Virus record (IMG/VR): IMGVR_UViG_3300032291_002680
Span: 1 to 42,876 of that record
Direction: 5' to 3' (one strand)
Source: a virus
Length of the DNA: 42,876 bases
Every line of letters begins with the position of its first letter. Position 1 is the first letter of the stretch. Under the pieces are notes generated by a model. The model searched no databases, was not told the origin of the DNA, and saw only the letters and a program-made list of their open reading frames with translations. The position numbers were made by a program, and so were the translations under genes. Shown here piece after piece: positions 28,353 through 34,770 of the stretch.

Positions 28353-29384
28353 TTATCCCCTCATTGGCATAATTACAGCTTCAAAGGCTTGGCTAGTGAT
28401 TCGCACAGGACTAAGCGAGTCGTTTATTTTAACGCTTACATTGTCTTGATCTACACAAGTTAAAGCGTCTAATAAGTAGCTAGCGTTGATTGCAAGCTTG
28501 GGATTATAAATGCCTTCTTGGACTTCGTTATTGATCTTGCCTAAGTCTAAGCTCAAGTCTGGACTAATTTGCAATTTGTTTGAATCAAACTTAATGTTTT
28601 TAGTTTTTTTGTCAGCAAGCTTTTCGGCTTTTTTGACTAGGCTTAAAAAGTCCTTAGTCGTGCCTTGAATCAAGTGCTTAAAGTTCTGTGGAATAAATTG
28701 ATTATAATTAGGGTACTTGCCTTCAATTTTTCTAAACACAATACGAGTTGAGGCATTAAGACTGACAAAAATACTTGTGTCATTGTGGCTTACATCAATA
28801 TAGTACTGATTAAGACATAGTTTTACTGCCTTACTAGGCATCATAAAACTTGTGTTAAAAGTAGTGCTTAATGACTTGTGTAGTCTATGGCCATCGGTAG
28901 CGACAAGAAAGCCTTTAGCGTCGAAAAATACAGACATTAAGTGAAAGCGTGTTTCGTCTTTTGACATGGCAAAACTTACAGCTTTTAAACCTAAGACGTT
29001 GATTGACTCTTTAGGCGCTGAACTTAAAAAGTCTATTTTGGGCCATGACTCGGTTTGATCAGTTAAGGTTTTTTTAAGGTCTTTAAAGCCAAGTTCAAGG
29101 CCATTCTCGGTTTGAGCAAATTCGATGTATGTTGAGTCTATGCAATCAAGAAAGTCTTTTAATTCTGAAGGCTCGATTAAATAAACGCTAGGCTTAAAGT
29201 CTAAAGCTACGGCCAAAGACTTTTCAAAGCTAACGTCTAAGTTAGTTGACTGAAGTCTTATGCCTAAGTCGTCGGTAATAATGGCTAGGTTTTGAATTGT
29301 CGGCATTGTGTTCCTACGCTCAACAAGTGTTTTAGCTTGTTTGATAGCGTCTAAGAGTGTTTTTTTGTTAATCTCTGTTTTCAT
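28353..29384 (-). CDS. dnaN: DNA polymerase III sliding clamp (beta subunit) homologue
   Basis: 343 residues from ATG 29384; a longer frame opens at 29447 with an implausible basic extension. Clamp hallmarks run along the chain: R-R-N-T-M-P-T-I-Q-N-L near the N-terminus (bacterial clamps: R-x-T-L-P-I-L-x-N), A-T-D-G-H-R-L-H mid-protein, G-K-Y-P-N-Y-x-x-x-I-P and a C-terminal V-I-M-P-M-R-G. Length is close to E. coli DnaN (366). It would encircle DNA and tether polymerase III. Since no polymerase gene is present, it most likely recruits host Pol III. Confidence 0.9.
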   Translation of the reverse strand: MKTEINKKTLLDAIKQAKTLVERRNTMPTIQNLAIITDDLGIRLQSTNLDVSFEKSLAVALDFKPSVYLIEPSELKDFLDCIDSTYIEFAQTENGLELGFKDLKKTLTDQTESWPKIDFLSSAPKESINVLGLKAVSFAMSKDETRFHLMSVFFDAKGFLVATDGHRLHKSLSTTFNTSFMMPSKAVKLCLNQYYIDVSHNDTSIFVSLNASTRIVFRKIEGKYPNYNQFIPQNFKHLIQGTTKDFLSLVKKAEKLADKKTKNIKFDSNKLQISPDLSLDLGKINNEVQEGIYNPKLAINASYLLDALTCVDQDNVSVKINDSLSPVRITSQAFEAVIMPMRG

Positions 29385-29426
29385 TGTGTGCTTCTTTCTT
29401 TTACATGGCCTTAGTTGACCAGTGTT

Positions 29427-29477
29427 GAGGCTTGCCGTTATTGACAAGGCTCAAGACTGTAGCGCCTTTCGACGCTA
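29427..29477 (-). promoter_or_regulatory. Two hairpins in the leader of dnaN
   Basis: A stem with a central G.C interruption (GAG-CTTG / CAAG-CTC, 29427-29452) and TAGCG / CGCTA with an 8-base loop (29460-29477) lie in the 115-base gap between the 29500 gene and dnaN. Neither is followed by a T run, so they may control processing or translation of dnaN rather than terminate. Confidence 0.4.
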
Positions 29478-29499
29478 AGGTCTAAGGTGAGAGGCGATG

Positions 29500-30174
29500 T
29501 TAACCTGATATTTCTTTAGCTAAGAACTTTAAAAGCTTTGCAGCTTGTGACTTACTTAGGTCTTTTAGCTGAATATTAACTAAATGATTTGAACTAACTT
29601 GAAGCTCAAGCTCAACGTCGCCATGATATTGAACGTTAGCCTCATTTATTCCGAGTCTTGACTCAAATCTAGTTAAGTTCTCATCGACCTTATAATGTTG
29701 CGAGTTATGCATAACACCGCTAGGAACTAGCTTAAATAGATCTTTAGTTATCTGTTGTCTTTGCTCATGTTTATTATTTTGAGCGTCTTTATAGGCTTTA
29801 CATTTAGGTAATAACTCTAAGTATAAGTCTAACTGTAAACGCTTTTTTATATCAGAAACAATTTTTTCAACATCTTTACCAAAACTAAAGCCTATTCTTT
29901 CATTGAATGACTCGACTTTTAAAACGTGCTTCCAGTCGCTAAAGCTTGCATAACTATTTTCTTTCCAGTAACTAGGCCAGCGAACAGAAGCCTCAACGTC
30001 GCCCTTATAACCAAAGCTAAAGCCTATTCGACCTCCGTTAACATGGTCTATTTGTGTCCAGTGATTGATTTCTTTATCTTCTTTAAAAGTCCAGCCCTTG
30101 CCTAGTAGCTTTGCAATCTGAGCTATTTTTGCGGCCTTTTCCTGATTAGTTCCGTTAAATACTGTTTGTTTCAT
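29500..30174 (-). CDS. Unknown protein with internal repeated motif
   Basis: 224 residues, first sizeable gene of this minus-strand block. The motif [GE]-R-I-G-F-S-F-G occurs twice (about 48-56 and 91-98), each followed by a charged segment, suggesting a duplicated domain in the N-terminal half. The C-terminal half is helical then beta, ending in A-K-L-L-K-F-L-A-K-E-I-S-G. Soluble, Lys-rich. No family recognised; early expression is expected from its closeness to the promoter at 30422-30451. Confidence 0.65.
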   Translation of the reverse strand: MKQTVFNGTNQEKAAKIAQIAKLLGKGWTFKEDKEINHWTQIDHVNGGRIGFSFGYKGDVEASVRWPSYWKENSYASFSDWKHVLKVESFNERIGFSFGKDVEKIVSDIKKRLQLDLYLELLPKCKAYKDAQNNKHEQRQQITKDLFKLVPSGVMHNSQHYKVDENLTRFESRLGINEANVQYHGDVELELQVSSNHLVNIQLKDLSKSQAAKLLKFLAKEISG

Positions 30175-30192
30175 ATTATCTTCTTTCTTTAG

Positions 30193-30333
30193 TTAGTTAT
30201 GAGCTAAAAGTTTAGTTATATAGATAGGGTTTAAATTTGCGCAGTAAACGCTCGCTTCATCCCAAGATGAAAAAGACTGCTCGCTTATTAATGTGTCGTT
30301 ATAGAAAACTCCGATAATTATTGGTTGCTTCAT
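30193..30333 (-). CDS. 46-residue protein, first gene behind the early promoter
   Basis: ATG 30333 with AAAGG upstream, stop TAA 30193. The sequence is beta-alpha (P-I-I-I-G-V-F-Y-N-D-T-L-I-S-E-Q-S-F-S-S-W) followed by a helix with W-D-E-A-S-V-Y-C-A and ends K-L-L-A-H-N. It fits the gap between the control region and the 29500 gene and probably starts the transcript. Function unknown. Confidence 0.5.
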   Translation of the reverse strand: MKQPIIIGVFYNDTLISEQSFSSWDEASVYCANLNPIYITKLLAHN

Positions 30334-30358
30334 GTTTTTAGCCTTTCGTTAAATAGCT

Positions 30359-30373
30359 GATACCTAATGTATC
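30359..30373. promoter_or_regulatory. 15-bp palindrome downstream of minus-strand promoter
   Basis: GATAC / GTATC with the 5-base centre CTAAT, about 50 bases downstream of the -10 box and 26 bases before the ATG at 30333 on the minus strand. An operator or RNA hairpin is possible. The GATACC half also appears twice at 13635-13671. Confidence 0.4.
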
Positions 30374-30421
30374 GGCTTTATTTGTTACTAACTTAAATAA
30401 TTTTCGTAAGTAAGTCAAAAT

Positions 30422-30451
30422 ATATTATTTATGTGTATCACATTGAGTCAA
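30422..30451 (-). promoter_or_regulatory. Sigma70-type promoter for the minus-strand block
   Basis: TTGACT (30451-30446) and TAATAT (30427-30422) read on the minus strand, 18 bases apart, close to consensus. A second TTGACT with weaker downstream sequence sits at 30418-30413. It is the best promoter seen in the window and points at 30333, dnaN and the recombinase. Confidence 0.6.
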
Positions 30452-30523
30452 AATTACAGACTTGCGTAGAGTTTAGACAAGCCTAGTTACTTTTTTAGTG
30501 CTTTAAAAAAAGAAAGCTCATTG

Positions 30524-30546
30524 TTTAACATATATATAATGTTAAA
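30524..30546. promoter_or_regulatory. 23-bp inverted repeat
   Basis: TTTAACAT / ATGTTAAA, perfect 8-bp arms with an AT-only 7-base centre, containing TATAAT. It may be an operator overlapping a -10 box. Confidence 0.5.
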
Positions 30547-30557
30547 AAAGAAAGTAG

Positions 30558-30574
30558 ATGATAGCTATTATCAT
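30558..30574. promoter_or_regulatory. 17-bp operator-like palindrome
   Basis: ATGATA / TATCAT with the 5-base centre GCTAT. It is one of two 17-bp sites with a GATAG core within 43 bases, and a GATAGATAAA half-site follows at 30615. The spacing and length recall lambdoid operator clusters. Confidence 0.5.
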
Positions 30575-30583
30575 TTAAAGTAT

Positions 30584-30600
30584 GATAGATAAAAACTATC
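30584..30600. promoter_or_regulatory. 17-bp operator-like inverted repeat
   Basis: GATAG / CTATC arms around the 7-base centre ATAAAAA, 26 bases after the start of the 30558 site. The flanking GATAGATAAA is repeated at 30615-30624. Confidence 0.5.
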
Positions 30601-30671
30601 GAGATTGCTTTTTTGATAGATAAATGCTTTTAGCGCAAAAAAAATGTTGGTGACTTTTTATAACGCTTAAT

Positions 30672-30690
30672 TGTAACTGACATTGTTACA
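30672..30690. promoter_or_regulatory. 19-bp inverted repeat upstream of the late block
   Basis: TGTAAC / GTTACA with a 7-base centre, immediately followed by the next palindrome at 30691. Placed 70-90 bases before the first + strand gene, where the promoter is expected. Confidence 0.5.
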
Positions 30691-30707
30691 GTGACAAAAA
30701 TTGTCAC
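30691..30707. promoter_or_regulatory. 17-bp perfect palindromic arms
   Basis: GTGACAA / TTGTCAC with the centre AAA, abutting the 30672-30690 repeat. TTGTCA could serve as a -35 box with a weak -10 (TACACA) 17 bases on, so a repressor here would block the + strand promoter. Confidence 0.5.
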
Positions 30708-30758
30708 CGCTAAATTGTAGCATTACACAACTACATAAACTCGTAAGTAAGGGCAACA

Positions 30759-31247
30759 ATGAGTAGCAATTTCAATATGTTAGACTCATTTAATTTGTTA
30801 TTAAGTCGATTAAGAGACAATTTGAGCGCAAAAAGAACTGAGCTCAGTCCAGGCAAAATTGAAGGGGGGGTGGGGGTCTACCTTTTATATGAAAAAAAAT
30901 ATGGGACACCCCCTCTCGACATCTCAACCGCTACGCTGCGCTCCGCTCTCTCACTCACTCCTCGCCCTTACCCTCGCAAAACCCAAGCTTTAGCCACTAG
31001 CCTTGCCTTAGCTATTACTCAAAACCAACCCAAATCCTCGTTGCCTGTTGGCTTTGACCCTTTGCTAGCGCAAGCCTCACCATTAGAGTCACGTTTAGAC
31101 AAAGCTTTGCGAAAAGCGCACTCTGACGCTCACTTTTTGCTCACGCAAGTCGGCTACCGCGTTGTTGATATTTCGGATGCGACTGAAAACTTAGCCCTTA
31201 GCTCTTTAAGGTTGTATCGGGTGCTGCGTGAGTACGAGGGTGTATGA
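30759..31247 (+). CDS. Unknown protein, first gene of the + strand late block
   Basis: 162 residues with AAGG a few bases before the ATG. Helical N-terminus (L-L-L-S-R-L-R-D-N-L-S-A-K-R), a mixed centre rich in S, L, P and T, and a helical basic end (L-R-L-Y-R-V-L-R-E-Y). Codons about 34-45 contain seven G, a T and five G in a row, a slippage-prone tract. No family recognised. It could be a late-gene regulator from its position behind the operator cluster, but there is no visible DNA-binding motif. Confidence 0.55.
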   Translation: MSSNFNMLDSFNLLLSRLRDNLSAKRTELSPGKIEGGVGVYLLYEKKYGTPPLDISTATLRSALSLTPRPYPRKTQALATSLALAITQNQPKSSLPVGFDPLLAQASPLESRLDKALRKAHSDAHFLLTQVGYRVVDISDATENLALSSLRLYRVLREYEGV

Positions 31248-31458
31248 ACTTACTATTGCTAAAGAGCCTTATCTCTTTTTTAGGGTGGAGCGCCCTATGA
31301 CTCTTTATCCGCGTTTAAACGGCTCTAAAGCCCCGATTGTGGTCGGCAAGGGTGATTACATCCTTATTGACCGATGGTTTAACCTAGGGGTCGCTAATGA
31401 AGCCCAAATCAGTCAACTTGTTCGCCACGACTACCAAAACAGAAAGGTCAAAAAATGA
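31228..31458 (+). CDS. Unknown small protein
   Basis: 76 residues from GTG 31228 (GTG 31240 is an alternative with GAGG directly before it). Either start overlaps the preceding gene. Beta-rich (Y-L-F-F-R-V-E-R-P-M-T-L-Y-P-R-L) with a conserved-looking K-G-D-Y-I-L-I-D-R-W-F-N-L-G segment. The stop overlaps the next gene's start (ATGA). No family recognised. Confidence 0.55.
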   Translation: MSTRVYELTIAKEPYLFFRVERPMTLYPRLNGSKAPIVVGKGDYILIDRWFNLGVANEAQISQLVRHDYQNRKVKK

Positions 31459-31841
31459 GCGCTAAAGATGGCCTACCTAAGAACTTTAAAATAAAAGGTG
31501 AGGTGTGGCAAATAAGCTACACTTTCGATCTTCATGTTCCTGGTATTGGCAAATGTGATGGTTTTTGTGACATTGATACTCGCACCATTCTTTTAGAGAA
31601 AACCTTAACTAATGAAGAAAAGTGGCGCGTGTTTTTCCACGAACTTATCCATGCCATTAACCACGAACTTCACGTTACGGAAGAAGGCGGCATTGATGGT
31701 GTGCTTGGTGAGATCATCGCTGAAGGTTTAACCTCAGTTTTAAATGAACTTTTCGTTATCAAATGGCGAGGGGCGAAGCGTTACCCGAAAGGCGCTTTAA
31801 GGGAGTTTTGTCGTGCAAAAAAATCAAAACGAGATTTCTGA
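31455..31841 (+). CDS. Putative zinc metallopeptidase (HExxH)
   Basis: 128 residues, ATGA-coupled. The zinc motif is H-E-L-I-H (62-66), followed by A-I-N-H-E-L-H, and a downstream helix with I-I-A-E-G-L (87-92) that can supply the third ligand (E90). The N-terminal half has a beta hairpin and a C-D-G-F-C-D-I-D segment. The layout recalls the small SprT/ImmA-like metallopeptidases of phages. Substrate is unknown; a role in early host takeover or capsid maturation is possible. Family call rests on the motif. Confidence 0.65.
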   Translation: MSAKDGLPKNFKIKGEVWQISYTFDLHVPGIGKCDGFCDIDTRTILLEKTLTNEEKWRVFFHELIHAINHELHVTEEGGIDGVLGEIIAEGLTSVLNELFVIKWRGAKRYPKGALREFCRAKKSKRDF

Positions 31842-31974
31842 GTTAAACGACGTTTTGTTGTTAATTAAGCATCTTAGTTACGAAGAACTAAAAAGGCTGG
31901 AAGTTATGGTTCACGCGCAGTTAGCCATTAGAGCAGCCAAAGAGGAAGCTAAAAGATTATGTCCTACGAAATAA
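31813..31974 (+). CDS. 53-residue helical protein
   Basis: GTG 31813 with GGGAG seven bases upstream, overlapping the metallopeptidase by 29 bases and the next gene by 16. Almost entirely helical (I-S-E-L-N-D-V-L-L-L-I-K-H-L-S-Y-E-E-L-K-R-L, then A-I-R-A-A-K-E-E-A-K-R-L). It may be a small dimeric helper of the terminase genes. Function unknown. Confidence 0.5.
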   Translation: MQKNQNEISELNDVLLLIKHLSYEELKRLEVMVHAQLAIRAAKEEAKRLCPTK

Positions 31975-32726
31975 CACCTTACAAAAACCTTCAATTTTCA
32001 TCAAAGGTAAACGACCAAGCGGTTTTGAATATGTTGCCATCTTGGTTTCGTGACTCGGCCAAAAAAGTGCCTAAACGCTACCTTAAGATTGAGTTCGACT
32101 CTTTGCTTAAATACGCTCGTCCTAACGAATCAGAGCAAATGCTTCGAGTAGCTTTTTGGGAAGAATATAAACGCGCTATCGCCGCTAATGAAGACACGAT
32201 GAACCTGCCAAGTATTTATGGCGGCGTGTGTGATGCGAGAGTTTTTCGTGACATGGTTGAAAAGCAGCCGATTAAACTTGCCTACCTTTTGTTTCCTACT
32301 CCTTCGTTAACCAATTCTTTAGAGGATATTATTCAGCTAGGGACTCAACAAATGCGTAGGTTGCTTGCTTTACCAGCTATCGATGAAGAAGGCAAGGTTA
32401 ACGTGAAACACGCAGCTTTGCAAAAGTCTATTTGGACTGAGGCCATTAAGCTTAAGAATGGCACAACTCAAAACATTAACATTAACCAAAAATCACTTAA
32501 CGTCACTACAACTCAACTTCACGCTGAACCACCACCAATGCAAGATGTGACCCCTCAACCAGCACAAATCGAAGGCGTTAAAGAAGAACCTTTAACAACT
32601 GAGGTTACGGAAATTGAACCTGTGTTTAGTGTGGCTGAATTAGAGGCGGCAGCTTTAGCTGACCTTACGCCACCAAAAGAAGTGATTGAATCTAGCGGAG
32701 CTTACGATGACGAACCCGAAGTTTAA
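31959..32726 (+). CDS. Putative terminase small subunit
   Basis: 255 residues, two genes before the large terminase. N-terminal 130 residues are helical (W-F-R-D-S-A-K-K-V-P-K-R-Y-L-K-I-E-F, then E-Q-M-L-R-V-A-F-W-E-E-Y) as in DNA-recognition domains of small terminases. The region V-N-V-K-H-A-A-L-Q-K-S-I-W-T could be the oligomerisation part. The C-terminal 80 residues are Pro/Glu-rich and disordered, acidic at the end. The call rests on position and architecture. Confidence 0.6.
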   Translation: MSYEITPYKNLQFSSKVNDQAVLNMLPSWFRDSAKKVPKRYLKIEFDSLLKYARPNESEQMLRVAFWEEYKRAIAANEDTMNLPSIYGGVCDARVFRDMVEKQPIKLAYLLFPTPSLTNSLEDIIQLGTQQMRRLLALPAIDEEGKVNVKHAALQKSIWTEAIKLKNGTTQNININQKSLNVTTTQLHAEPPPMQDVTPQPAQIEGVKEEPLTTEVTEIEPVFSVAELEAAALADLTPPKEVIESSGAYDDEPEV

Positions 32727-32919
32727 TTTAGATCACTTCTTGGTACAACTTGATACCGATGAAGACATGGCTTTGTTTGAGCTTGGTAAAAAGCCTAGCG
32801 AACGCGCTCATGTTTACAGGCGTTGTCCGAGATGTGGCACAAAAGCTTGGGAGCAACTTTATCCTGATGAAACTGGTAAAGACAAGTGTTGTAATGAGTG
32901 CGAAGGGATTGATGTTTGA
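32707..32919 (+). CDS. Small zinc-ribbon-type protein
   Basis: 70 residues from ATG 32707, chosen for GCGGAG eight bases upstream; the frame can be extended to 32686. Two Cys pairs, C-P-R-C-G and C-C-N-E-C, about 20 residues apart, form a treble-clef or zinc-ribbon-like site. The N-terminus is acidic (Q-L-D-T-D-E-D-M-A-L-F-E). Its TGA overlaps the terminase TTG start. It may act in packaging or host interaction; unknown. Confidence 0.6.
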   Translation: MTNPKFNLDHFLVQLDTDEDMALFELGKKPSERAHVYRRCPRCGTKAWEQLYPDETGKDKCCNECEGIDV

Positions 32920-34430
32920 GTGAAATAGATGCTCAAGCTAAGGCAATCTTAGCCAAACAAAAAGCGCTTGATAAGTATAAATCGGAATTACCGCACTTAT
33001 ACGGCCATAAGTTTTTCAACTGGTCGCGTAGGTTTTGGGAATCTACTAATCGTTATACTTTTTTGTGTTGCTCGAATCAGAGTGGTAAAAGTTCAATTTC
33101 TATCCGTAAAGCCATTCGTTTTTGCACCGATCAAGAGAGTTGGGCTAGGTGGTTCACGCGAACACCGCAATACGGCTTTTACTTTTACCCTTCGTTTCGT
33201 TTAGCTACGCGTGAATATCACAACAAATGGGTTAAGGAGTTTTTACCTCGCGGTGACATGAAAAATGACGCTAAGTATGGCTGGACACCGGAGTTTAAAG
33301 ATAAAGAGATTTACTGTATTCACTTTAATTCTGGCATGAAGATTTACTTTATGTCATACACTCAAAAAGTTAGCGATCTACAAGCGGCTTCACCTGACTT
33401 TGTGTGCGCCGATGAAGAAATGCCTATGCACTTGTGGGGGGAAGTCTCTGCACGTTTATTAGCCACCAAAGGGCCATTTAGTTTAGTGTGTACACCGACC
33501 ATTGGTGATGACTTTTGGCGTGGTGTATTTGAAAATAACAAGATGCCTAAAGCTTGCGTTATTAAGGCTACGATGTATGATACTGTCACTTTTGAAGATG
33601 GCTCGCCAGGACTAAGGACAGTTCGTGAAATCGAAGATTATAAAGCTAAGTTACCAACTAGACAGCAAATTGAAGTTCGTGTTTATGCGAAATTTGCCAA
33701 AGCTGAGTCTGCTGTTTTTCCTACATTTGACCGCTTTACTCATGTTGTTGCTCCTTTAGAAGAAGCTCGTACATGGCCTACATACGCTGGTATCGACATT
33801 GGTTCGGGCGGTGGCAATGACCCTGCGGCTATTACTTTTATAGCTGTCCGACCTGATATGCGCGAAGCAAGGGTTATTAAGACTTGGCGTGGAAGCAATC
33901 AAATCCAAACCTCTACAATCGACATTCTTCGTAAGTATCAAGAACTAAAACAAGGTTATAACATTGTAGCAACATTTTACGACCAAAGCTCGCGTGAGTT
34001 TTATTTAAACGCACAAGAAGCTGGTGAAGTGGTTTTACCTTCGGACAAGAAGCATCAAACTGGTCAGGGGTTAATAAACACTTTGTTCAAACATGGAATG
34101 ATGCTTATCGAAAAAGACCCCGACCCTCTTTCTGTGACTACTGATGGTTTTCCTTTTTGGGAAACTTTGTGTGAAGAACTAGAGTGTATGAAGGATAGCA
34201 TTAAAAAAGATAAGCAAGTAGACGATCAGGCTGATTCTTTACGTTACGGTGTAACCAGAATCAATTTCGACTTTAGCCACATTGGTACAAAGACTGTTGT
34301 TACCAAGCAAGAGAATAAAACCGATTGGAATGATAGGTCTAACCACTTTACGGAAAACCTTAAGGCTAATGATGTGATGGACTCGGTTGACCGAGAAATT
34401 GAATTTTATAGCGAATTTAGTGATTTATAA
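32916..34430 (+). CDS. terL: Terminase large subunit
   Basis: 504 residues, TTG start overlapping the upstream TGA, with AAGGG as ribosome binding site. The ATPase part has Walker A S-N-Q-S-G-K-S (53-59), Walker B D-F-V-C-A-D-E-E (161-168) and the coupling C-T-P-T motif (192-195). The C-terminal nuclease part has RNase H-type acids in A-G-I-D-I-G (D294), T-F-Y-D-Q-S-S (D356) and D-D-Q-A-D-S-L-R (D440). It translocates DNA into the procapsid and cuts concatemers. Confident. Confidence 0.92.
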   Translation: MSEIDAQAKAILAKQKALDKYKSELPHLYGHKFFNWSRRFWESTNRYTFLCCSNQSGKSSISIRKAIRFCTDQESWARWFTRTPQYGFYFYPSFRLATREYHNKWVKEFLPRGDMKNDAKYGWTPEFKDKEIYCIHFNSGMKIYFMSYTQKVSDLQAASPDFVCADEEMPMHLWGEVSARLLATKGPFSLVCTPTIGDDFWRGVFENNKMPKACVIKATMYDTVTFEDGSPGLRTVREIEDYKAKLPTRQQIEVRVYAKFAKAESAVFPTFDRFTHVVAPLEEARTWPTYAGIDIGSGGGNDPAAITFIAVRPDMREARVIKTWRGSNQIQTSTIDILRKYQELKQGYNIVATFYDQSSREFYLNAQEAGEVVLPSDKKHQTGQGLINTLFKHGMMLIEKDPDPLSVTTDGFPFWETLCEELECMKDSIKKDKQVDDQADSLRYGVTRINFDFSHIGTKTVVTKQENKTDWNDRSNHFTENLKANDVMDSVDREIEFYSEFSDL

Positions 34431-34446
34431 CGTCAAGGAGGACGCT

Positions 34447-34770
34447 TTGTTTAAGTTATTTTTATCTGAAAAAGACATAAAAGAAATTATTTTAGCTGGA
34501 AAAGATGCAAACTGTGAAAGCATCGTTTACAATGGGCTTCATGTTACTTACAAGAAACTAAGCGTACCAAGCGATAGTTTGTGGCCTTCACCAACGCCAA
34601 CAGTCTTTAATGAATCAGACAATCCAACCAAAAACGAAGTTATCGGTGATGAGGCACAAGCCCTCTCTTTAGATTTGCAGTATAAATTACACGAAGACCC
34701 GATAGCCTTTGAAGAAGCATTATCACAGCAAGGGGCTGAATGGAAACGCAAGATCAATCAACAGAGCTAA
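34447..34770 (+). CDS. Unknown protein between terminase and portal
   Basis: 107 residues from TTG 34447, favoured by AAGGAGG five bases upstream; an upstream TTG at 34387 would overlap the terminase gene. Charged helices (F-L-S-E-K-D-I-K-E-I-I-L-A-G), a beta segment (S-I-V-Y-N-G-L-H-V-T-Y) and an acidic C-terminal tail. Its 3' end overlaps the portal gene by 31 bases. No family recognised. Confidence 0.6.
   Translation: MFKLFLSEKDIKEIILAGKDANCESIVYNGLHVTYKKLSVPSDSLWPSPTPTVFNESDNPTKNEVIGDEAQALSLDLQYKLHEDPIAFEEALSQQGAEWKRKINQQS

Noticed and set aside
30759-31247. Phage late transcription activator or repressor
   Set aside because: The position is suggestive, but no helix-turn-helix or other DNA-binding motif could be identified in the sequence.
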